Below, piece after piece: positions 55,098-61,839 of a stretch of DNA of 64,000 nucleotides. Position 1 is the first letter of the stretch. Each line of letters begins with the position of its first letter. The translations under genes were made by a program, and so were the position numbers. Below the pieces are notes generated by a model. That model saw only the letters and a program-made list of their open reading frames with translations, was not told where the DNA came from and did not search any database. The DNA is from an uncultured Bacteroidota bacterium (lineage in GTDB: Bacteria; Bacteroidota; Bacteroidia; Chitinophagales; Chitinophagaceae), in NCBI GenBank assembly GCA_903906365.1, contig CAIVKC010000044.1, positions 1 to 64,000 on the forward strand, given 5' to 3'.

Positions 55098-55492
55098 GTC
55101 ACTGCCTGCTTACTCCATCCAAAGCCGGGCCTTGGAAAGAAGAAAGACCCGGATCACCGGCTGTACCCAGGTTGTATTTTTTCCTGCCAGGATACAGCCC
55201 CTGTTTGAACCTGGGATGGCTTTCTCCTGGCACTTTGATGGCCCTGTAATCATTATTCGGCACCTGCACAGGGCATTCGGCGGTAATGCAGCAGGTGTGG
55301 TGAAAGTACCGGCGGAATGAATGTCCATTTGCGCATGAGGCCTCCCAGGGGCTGGAATAGCGTGGGTATGGATCAAAGTTCCCGTTACCAATACTTATTT
55401 ATCAAAAAAGCAACCCCAATCAGATAAATTGGTTCCCTGAAAGCCTAAGCAAACACGAATAGCTGACATTTGTACCATTAAATTCCTGAATT
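55098..55492. other. Gene-free stretch between fbaB and the esterase gene
   Basis: About 395 bases. Frames of 60-93 codons exist on both strands (for example 55110-55391 minus) but none has protein-like composition or a known motif. It should hold the esterase promoter; near it GACATTTG at 55466-55473 is one base from a -7 box. Confidence 0.4.
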
Positions 55493-56395
55493 ATGCTTCC
55501 CAAATCAAGCAAAAACTTCCTTCTGGCGGCCTGCGTCCTGCTGGTGTGCTGCCCATTTACCCTGAAGGCACAGCAGCAGTCCATGTCAATTCCCTTATGG
55601 CCCAAAGGTGCTCCCGGATATGAGAACCGCCGAGATATTCCCGAGCAGGCAAAGGATTATTGGGTCAAAAATATCCATAATCCCAGCCTGGTGGTTTTTT
55701 TGCCGCCGAAGGAAAAAGCCACCGGGGCCGGAGTGGTGATTTGTCCCGGAGGGGGCCACAGCCTGCTGGTTTATACCGCAGAAGGCCTTGACCCCGCAGC
55801 CTTTCTGAACCATTTGGGTATAGCGGCTATCGTGCTTAAATACCGCCTTTTCCGCGAACCCGAATCCCCTTACCATTACCAAAAGGAGGTCAGGGAAGAC
55901 ATCCTTCGCGCCATGCGTCTGGTTAGAAGCCACGCCGGGGAATGGAATATCGATACGGCCCGGCTGGGAGTCATGGGTTTTTCTGCGGGCGGGGAAGTGG
56001 CTGCCCTGGTGGCTTATGCCCCCGGCACTGGTGATCCGGTTGCCGCCGATCCGGTGGACAGGCTTCCTGCCAGACCCAATTTCCAGATACTGATATACCC
56101 CGGACCATTGGGTGTTCCCGATTCAATTCCCGCCAATGCGCCCCCCGCATTCCTGCTGGCAGCCAATGACGATCCCTGCTGCGCCGTGCCCACCCTCAGT
56201 CTGCTTGAAAAATACCGGCATTCCGGGGCGCCGGTGGAAGCCCATATCCTGAGCCAGGGCGGCCATGGCTTCAATATGGGGTACCGTTCCAAAATCAATG
56301 CCGTCAAAAACTGGCCAGCCTTGCTGACCGACTGGTTAAAAGACAATATCCTTTCGACACCCGCTGCGCCCGGTAAACCCGAAGAGAAACCATGA
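55493..56395 (+). CDS. Exported alpha/beta hydrolase (acetylxylan-esterase-like)
   Basis: A 300-residue secreted esterase with a signal peptide (FLLAACVLLVCCPFTLKAQ). The oxyanion motif GGGHSLL follows VVICP, the nucleophile is the serine in GVMGFSAGGEVAAL, and the acid and base are in AANDDPCCAVP and GGHGFNMG. This pattern is common in secreted carbohydrate esterases of Bacteroidota. The substrate is inferred, probably acetylated sugars. It stands alone between the two aldolase genes. Confidence 0.8.
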   Translation: MLPKSSKNFLLAACVLLVCCPFTLKAQQQSMSIPLWPKGAPGYENRRDIPEQAKDYWVKNIHNPSLVVFLPPKEKATGAGVVICPGGGHSLLVYTAEGLDPAAFLNHLGIAAIVLKYRLFREPESPYHYQKEVREDILRAMRLVRSHAGEWNIDTARLGVMGFSAGGEVAALVAYAPGTGDPVAADPVDRLPARPNFQILIYPGPLGVPDSIPANAPPAFLLAANDDPCCAVPTLSLLEKYRHSGAPVEAHILSQGGHGFNMGYRSKINAVKNWPALLTDWLKDNILSTPAAPGKPEEKP

Positions 56396-56430
56396 TCTTA
56401 TTTGTACTCCAATAGTCCGGGAGGGGTCTG

Positions 56431-56467
56431 CAAACAAAAACCCCCGTTTCCTGCACGGAAACGGGGG
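56431..56467 (-). terminator. Intrinsic terminator of fbaA
   Basis: A perfect 11-bp stem (56441-56451 with 56457-56467, loop TGCAC), then TTTTTGTTTG on the minus strand (plus-strand 56431-56440). Confidence 0.85.
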
Positions 56468-56487
56468 CTGTGATGAACTAAAGGGAT

Positions 56488-57558
56488 TTATGCATTCCTG
56501 TTGATGCAATTGAGATCTTCAAAAGCCACTTCCAGTCTTTTGATGAAATTCTCTTCCGCCTTACGAAGCCATACCCTTGGGTCATAATATTTTTTATTGG
56601 GTTTATCCTTCCCTTCTGGATTACCCAGCTGCCCCTGCAGGTAAGGCTCGTTTTTCTTGTAAAAGCCGAGGATTCCTTCCCAAAATGCCCACTGCATATC
56701 GGTATCAATATTCATTTTGATGGCACCGTAACTGATGGCTTCACGGATCTGGTGCTGTGGAGAACCACTGCCTCCGTGAAATACAAAGTACACCGGTTTG
56801 GGGTTGGCTGTTTTCAGTTCCGCCGCTATATAGTCCTGGCTGTTTTTCAAAATGATGGGGCGCAGTTCCACATTGCCCGGTGAATAAACGCCATGAACGT
56901 TTCCAAAAGCAGCGGCCACACTAAAGAGCCTGCCGACCTTGCTGAGTTCAGCATGTGCAAAAGCCACATGCTGCGGCTGGGTATAGAGTTTATCATTTTC
57001 TATGCCGCTGTTATCCACCCCGTCTTCCTCACCTCCCGTTACACCGAGTTCAATTTCTATGGCCATGCCCAGGGGCTGCATCCGCCTAAAAAATTCCACA
57101 GAAGTGAGGATGTTTTCCTCAATGGGTTCTTCAGAGAGGTCGAGCATATGGGAGCTGTAAAGAGGCTGCCCCTTTTCTTTGAAGTATTGTTCACCGGCGT
57201 CAATGAGGCCGCTGACCCAGGGAAGCCATTTTTTTGCGGCATGATCGGTGTGCAATACAACGGGTACTCCATAATGCCTGGCCACATTATGTATGTGCAG
57301 GGCGCCCGATATCCCGCCGGATATATTGGCCTGCAGCTGGTCATTGGGCATTCCTTTGCCTGCCATGAACTGTGCTCCTCCGTTGGAGAACTGTATGATG
57401 ACCGGGGAATTCACTTTGGCGGCAGTTTCAAGTACGGCATTTATGGTATTGGTACCGATCACATTTACCGCCGGAAGGGCAAATTCATTGTCCTTGGCAT
57501 CGTTGTATAATGCCTCCAGTTCCTCTCCGAATAAAACCCCGGGTTTGTATTTTTTCAT
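56488..57558 (-). CDS. fbaA: Class II fructose-bisphosphate aldolase
   Basis: A 356-residue zinc-dependent aldolase of the FbaA type. Zinc ligands and phosphate sites are visible in VLHTDHAAKKWLPW, IEIELGVTGGEEDGV, YTQPQHVAFAH and VFHGGSGSPQHQI. The length is normal. It duplicates the reaction of the class I enzyme 1.4 kb away. On the minus strand a perfect -7 box TATCTTTG runs from 57656 to 57649, giving a leader of about 85 bases. Confidence 0.95.
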   Translation of the reverse strand: MKKYKPGVLFGEELEALYNDAKDNEFALPAVNVIGTNTINAVLETAAKVNSPVIIQFSNGGAQFMAGKGMPNDQLQANISGGISGALHIHNVARHYGVPVVLHTDHAAKKWLPWVSGLIDAGEQYFKEKGQPLYSSHMLDLSEEPIEENILTSVEFFRRMQPLGMAIEIELGVTGGEEDGVDNSGIENDKLYTQPQHVAFAHAELSKVGRLFSVAAAFGNVHGVYSPGNVELRPIILKNSQDYIAAELKTANPKPVYFVFHGGSGSPQHQIREAISYGAIKMNIDTDMQWAFWEGILGFYKKNEPYLQGQLGNPEGKDKPNKKYYDPRVWLRKAEENFIKRLEVAFEDLNCINRNA

Positions 57559-57648
57559 GTTTTAAGCGCTTTGGGTTGTTTTTTAATAGTATTAATTAAG
57601 AATGCTTGTTATATCAATAATAAAACCTGACTTTTTATTAACAAGGCG

Positions 57649-57656
57649 CAAAGATA
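57649..57656 (-). promoter_or_regulatory. -7 box of fbaA
   Basis: Minus strand TATCTTTG from 57656 to 57649, 90 bases before ATG 57558. The leader is AT-rich with no clear riboswitch-like fold. Confidence 0.4.
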
Positions 57657-57720
57657 CATTTACTTTAATATTTTCCGCCAGCTTCCCAAAATGCCACTTT
57701 GATGGCACAATATCAGGCAT

Positions 57721-58827
57721 TTAGTCCTCAAATTTCCCCAGGTTCTTTTGAATCAGTTTCAGGTTCTTCTGCAGGGTTTGTTTCAGCTGGCGTTTGACCA
57801 GCTGTCCCATTGATGTTGATTTGAGAAAGATGGGTGCATTGAAATAGGCAGCCAGGCCTGTCTTTAACTGGGAGAGTTTTTGGGGGCTGGATATCTGGTC
57901 TTTTGACATAATATTGAGCAGTTCCATGAGCCGGAACCGGGAGGAGGCCACACGGAAGGCCATCATGGTCCTTTCTTCAGTCTGGTATTGCTTGATGGAG
58001 TCCCTGTTCAGGTGTTTCATGGACATTTCCACGAAGGGCAGGTTCTCCTTGAAAAACTGCGGCAGGTACAGGTTCATCCTTCCTTCATAGGACTGCTGGT
58101 CAAAGTCAATGGCCCTGATGCGGTACTGGAAGTCTTCTATGTCGGGTGTAATTTCCACCACAAAATTATAGGAACGCATGTCGCCGAGCAGTCTGACAAA
58201 ACAGCGTTCATTGAATTTTACAAATTCCTTGGCCAGTCTGATTTTGTTGGTAAGCGGGTCATCCAGATAATTTTGGATGAAAAGGTCTCCCGGTATGCCC
58301 GGAATATGCTCTTCCACCAGGGTTTGATGGTTGGTGAGGATTTTTATCCGGTTGGGAGACAGGAGGTGTTCCAGTTCCAGGCCATAGACCCTTGAGGCAT
58401 CCGCCTGTTTGACATAATAGTGATCGTAATTGTCGTTGAATTTATTGACAATCCTTACCCGGAAGGGGTTGGAATTGGCAAAGCTGCAGTAGTCAATACG
58501 GGCCACGTCCAGGTGGTTGATGAAACTCAGATCCCCTTCTGTTTTTAAGATGGCATACATAGCCACCAGGCCCTCCCGGATAAAATCCCAGTGGCGCATG
58601 TCATAGACCACCGTCTCCCAGAGACTGTCCTTTCCATGTTTGTCTTTAAGGGGGACCGAGGAGGTGAAGTGCATCAGGTCCCGGTAAGTAACCGGGAGTT
58701 TTACCTCGCGGCCGTTGTTTTTCAAATAACCCCGAAGCAGGTCATTGACCGGGAAGATCGGTTTTTTGCGCGAAGGCTTTTTGCTCTCTTCTGGATTGAA
58801 ACGGCTTTGCTGTTGTTCAAAACTCAT
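57721..58827 (-). CDS. Kinase-fold protein of unknown function
   Basis: A 368-residue cytosolic protein usually labelled hypothetical. I read a protein-kinase-like (aminoglycoside phosphotransferase-like) fold: K140 in HYYVKQADA as the ATP-binding lysine, E151 or E153 in YGLELEHLL as its partner, a hinge LVEEHIPGIPG (170-180), a catalytic-loop-like LGDMRSYN with D216 and N221, and a DFG-like DFD at 241-243. The first 100 residues form a separate basic region. The C-terminus is a long basic helix. The substrate is unknown. Confidence 0.55.
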   Translation of the reverse strand: MSFEQQQSRFNPEESKKPSRKKPIFPVNDLLRGYLKNNGREVKLPVTYRDLMHFTSSVPLKDKHGKDSLWETVVYDMRHWDFIREGLVAMYAILKTEGDLSFINHLDVARIDYCSFANSNPFRVRIVNKFNDNYDHYYVKQADASRVYGLELEHLLSPNRIKILTNHQTLVEEHIPGIPGDLFIQNYLDDPLTNKIRLAKEFVKFNERCFVRLLGDMRSYNFVVEITPDIEDFQYRIRAIDFDQQSYEGRMNLYLPQFFKENLPFVEMSMKHLNRDSIKQYQTEERTMMAFRVASSRFRLMELLNIMSKDQISSPQKLSQLKTGLAAYFNAPIFLKSTSMGQLVKRQLKQTLQKNLKLIQKNLGKFED

Positions 58828-58865
58828 GATCCTGTTAGCTGATTTGCTGGCTTAAATGTAGGGGT

Positions 58866-59666
58866 TTATCCCTGTATTTTCTCGCGTAGTTGCATCAAAT
58901 AGGAAACGGACAGCCGGAGCCTGCTGCCATACCAGCTGAACATCTTTCCGTCCACCAGGATAATTCGGGTATCCGGCAGGGCGACCCTGATCAGGTCGAT
59001 GTGTTTTTCACCAAAAGGGAAGGGTTCGCTTGATAAGAGCAATAATCCGCAGCGATTTGCACGAATTTGTTCGAGCGTGACCTCGGGATAACGCGTCTTG
59101 GAGCCAAAGATATTCTCCAGGCCGCAGCGATGCATCATATCAGAAATGAAGGTATCCCCGCCGGCAGCCATATAGGGCTTCTGCCAGATCAGGTAAGCTG
59201 CCCTTTTTAGAGGCTCTGCCAGGACAGGAAGCCCATCCAGCCGGCTGAATGCGGTTGCTATTTCAGTACATAGAAGGCCAGCCTGCTCCCGGGTGCCTGT
59301 AAGTATACCCAGGCATTCTATCATATGAAGGGCTTCCCCCAGGTTATGTATATCGCTTACCCAGACGGGGTAATTGCCGGCGAGTGCGTCCACCTGTTCC
59401 CGGGAGTTCTCTTCCCGGTTTGCCAGGATGAGGTTCGGATTTAGGCTGCGGATGGATGAAAAGTCAATGTTTTTGGTACCCCCTACCCGGGATTTACCTA
59501 CAAACCAGGAATGGGGGTGCACGCAGTAGCGGGTGATGCCCACCACAGCATCTTCCAAGCCCAGGTCAAAAAGCAGTTCGGTCTGGGAGGGTACCAGCGA
59601 AACAATGCGTCGCGGGATATCCGGCAGGTAAATGGTGCGTTGGCACTGGTCCTCAAAAATGGGCAT
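58866..59666 (-). CDS. BtuF-like substrate-binding-fold protein, no signal peptide
   Basis: A 266-residue protein of the helical-backbone metal/cobalamin receptor group. Family blocks: RRIVSLVPSQTELLFDLGL, VVGITRYCVHP, VGGTKNIDFSSIRSLNPNLIL, GGDTFISDMM and YPEVTLEQI. From ATG 59666 it opens directly with MPIFEDQCQRTIYLP, so there is no export signal; an upstream in-frame extension to 59729 does not form a convincing one either. It may be a cytosolic corrinoid binder. No BtuCD genes are nearby. Confidence 0.75.
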   Translation of the reverse strand: MPIFEDQCQRTIYLPDIPRRIVSLVPSQTELLFDLGLEDAVVGITRYCVHPHSWFVGKSRVGGTKNIDFSSIRSLNPNLILANREENSREQVDALAGNYPVWVSDIHNLGEALHMIECLGILTGTREQAGLLCTEIATAFSRLDGLPVLAEPLKRAAYLIWQKPYMAAGGDTFISDMMHRCGLENIFGSKTRYPEVTLEQIRANRCGLLLLSSEPFPFGEKHIDLIRVALPDTRIILVDGKMFSWYGSRLRLSVSYLMQLREKIQG

Positions 59667-60225
59667 GTAGGCTCCTTTGCTGCAAGGTAGGATCAAACAG
59701 GAATATGAAAAAAGCACCCTGGCAGCCAACGGCAGGACCGTGGGATTGAATCAGTATGCACCTCCTGCTAAACTTTTTGTTTGATACAGCCATTTAGCAG
59801 GAGGGTACTGGAGTTTAAATCAGGCCTGTTCCCAGGATATCAGCACGGGATGGTTTTTCTTCGGATCTTGGATTAAACAATCATTTTCTCAGGGTCAGCT
59901 GCAAAGACTGTTTACAATAGGATGGACAGTTCAGGGAATATTGGATCATCAACGGGCCACAGAATAAGGTTTCAGGCCGGAAAAGAAAAAATGAAGTTGA
60001 CTGATATTGGATTATAAACACCGGAAATTCGTTGGATATTGGATAAGCGGGGTGTTTTGGTTTTTTGGATATCGGCGATTGATTATATCAATCAACTTCG
60101 GATACAAAAATAAGTGAGTCCGCTATGGCAGCCTAGCGCGTAATTGCTGGATTTTGCAGATTCGGATATTACGCACAAAACGTAAAAACGGCGGTAGGGG
60201 ACTGGTAAAACTCCCCAAACCCTGC
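59667..60225. repeat. Gene-free stretch with inverted and degenerate repeats
   Basis: About 560 bases without a convincing gene. It holds a perfect 12-bp inverted repeat (59761-59772 with 59793-59804, 20-base loop, no T tail). A degenerate motif close to GATATTGGAT recurs near 59937, 60003, 60034 and 60065, with weaker copies near 59867 and 60164. A short palindrome lies at 60077-60093 (GATTGAT-TAT-ATCAATC), and GAAGTTGA at 59993 pairs with TCAACTTC at 60092. Confidence 0.45.
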
Positions 60226-60266
60226 TGGTAAAAATACGAAACCCCGCCTGGCAGGGCGGGGTTTCG
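60226..60266 (-). terminator. Intrinsic terminator of the CBS gene
   Basis: A perfect 12-bp stem (60237-60248 with 60255-60266) is followed on the minus strand by TATTTTTACC. It lies just past the stop at 60283. Confidence 0.85.
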
Positions 60267-60282
60267 GATAAATTTGTCAGTA

Positions 60283-61644
60283 TCAGTTGCTCAGTGCCTG
60301 GATAACATCATACTTGGTAACGATGTGAAAGTTTCCGCTGTCATCGCGGGAAAGCACGGCGCCATTTTCTTTTGTAATGAGGCTTTTGAGCCTTTCCAGC
60401 GGCGTGTCAAAAGCCACCAGTGGATAGGGGGGCTCCTGTACCTGGGCAATGGATTTTTTTTTGATATCCTGGCCGTCCACCATCATTTTTGAAAAAAGAC
60501 CTCCTTCGCTGATGGCACCAACCACTTCCTGGCCTTGCATTACAGGCAGGTTTTCGATGTTATATTTTTGCATCAGTTCCACGGCTTCACCCACCAATTG
60601 GCCGGGAGATACCGTGACCAGCCGCTGTGTGCCCCTTCCGCTGACAATATCCTTGAAGGTTTTTACATCCAGGAAACCGCGCTCCATCATCCACTGGTCA
60701 TTGTATATTTTCCCCACGTACCGGCTTCCGTGATCATGAAAGATGCAAACCACCATATCCCCCTTTTTCAGGTGGCCTTTGAGCTGCATCATTCCCTGCA
60801 GGCAGCTTCCTGCGCTGTATCCGCAGAAAAGCCCTTCTTCTTTGGCAATGCGTCTGGCCATCACGGCCCCGTCCTTATCGGTCACTTTTTCAAAACGGTC
60901 AATCACACTCATGTCGTAGTTCTGGGGGACAAAATCTTCCCCGAACCCCTCGCTGATATAGGGATATACCTCATTTTGATCCAGTTCGCCGGTCTCGTAA
61001 TATTTCTTGAGCAGCGAGCCGTAACTGTCTATAGCCCAAATCTGGATATCCGGATTCTTTTCCTTGAGGTATTTTCCCGTTCCCACAATAGTCCCCCCGG
61101 TTCCGGTGGCTACAACCAGGTGGGTTACCTGGCCGCCGGTCTGCTCCCAGATTTCAGGACCGGTCTGCTCATAGTGGGCCAGCCGGTTGGCCAGGTTATC
61201 GTACTGATTGACGTACCAGGAATTGGGAACCTCCGAAGCCAGCCTCCTGGACACGGAATAGTAGGACCTGGGATCATCGGGCTCCACATTGGTAGGGCAT
61301 ACGATGACCTCAGCACCCACCGCCTTGAGAATATCCGCCTTTTCTTTAGACTGCTTGTCGGTGGTGGTAAATATGCATTTGTACCCCTTGACGCAGGCGG
61401 CCAGGGCCAGTCCCATCCCCGTATTGCCGCTGGTTCCTTCGATTATGGTACCCCCTGGTTTTATTTTTCCTTCCAATTCCGCTACTTCCAGCATTTTAAG
61501 AGCCATCCTGTCTTTGATGGAATTGCCCGGATTGAAATATTCCACCTTGGCCAGAACCGTGCATGGAAGGGACTTGGTAATCTTATTGAGACGTATCAGC
61601 GGTGTATTCCCAATGGTTTCGAGCACATTGTTTTTAATATCCAT
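60283..61644 (-). CDS. cbs: Cystathionine beta-synthase
   Basis: A 453-residue PLP enzyme with a C-terminal pair of CBS domains. The catalytic half shows ETIGNTPLIRLNKI, the PLP lysine in NPGNSIKDRMALK, EGTSGNTGMGLAL and the PLP phosphate loop GTGGTIVGTGKYL. The CBS pair begins near residue 335 (VSPGQLVGEAVELMQ, ENLPVMQGQEVVGAIS). There is no N-terminal heme domain. It condenses serine and homocysteine in reverse transsulfuration; a cysteine-synthase role cannot be excluded. ATG 61644 is set by the promoter just upstream. Confidence 0.9.
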   Translation of the reverse strand: MDIKNNVLETIGNTPLIRLNKITKSLPCTVLAKVEYFNPGNSIKDRMALKMLEVAELEGKIKPGGTIIEGTSGNTGMGLALAACVKGYKCIFTTTDKQSKEKADILKAVGAEVIVCPTNVEPDDPRSYYSVSRRLASEVPNSWYVNQYDNLANRLAHYEQTGPEIWEQTGGQVTHLVVATGTGGTIVGTGKYLKEKNPDIQIWAIDSYGSLLKKYYETGELDQNEVYPYISEGFGEDFVPQNYDMSVIDRFEKVTDKDGAVMARRIAKEEGLFCGYSAGSCLQGMMQLKGHLKKGDMVVCIFHDHGSRYVGKIYNDQWMMERGFLDVKTFKDIVSGRGTQRLVTVSPGQLVGEAVELMQKYNIENLPVMQGQEVVGAISEGGLFSKMMVDGQDIKKKSIAQVQEPPYPLVAFDTPLERLKSLITKENGAVLSRDDSGNFHIVTKYDVIQALSN

Positions 61645-61662
61645 AGTAGATTTTATTCCCTG

Positions 61663-61670
61663 CAAAGGTA
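61663..61670 (-). promoter_or_regulatory. -7 box of the CBS gene
   Basis: Minus strand TACCTTTG from 61670 to 61663, 18 bases before ATG 61644. It rules out an in-frame start at 61713. Confidence 0.5.
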
Positions 61671-61807
61671 AGATTTTGTAGAAGAGTCCTGCCGGCATCT
61701 TGGTTTTTAGCAAACAGGGAAAATCAGGAATGGCGGGTCTGCTGGCGGTTGATTTTTGGTGATCCTGTTTGTGAATAAAACAAAATTTTTTCTATGAGTG
61801 CATCCTT

Positions 61808-61815
61808 TACATTTG
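61808..61815 (+). promoter_or_regulatory. -7 box of tex
   Basis: A perfect TACATTTG at 61808-61815, 24 bases before ATG 61840. Confidence 0.45.
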
Positions 61816-61839
61816 CATCCCCCCTGAAAACAGGTAATT

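Noticed and set aside
55110-55391. 93-codon minus-strand frame between fbaB and the esterase
   Set aside because: Low-complexity, proline- and histidine-rich text without a motif, and a competing frame exists on the other strand.
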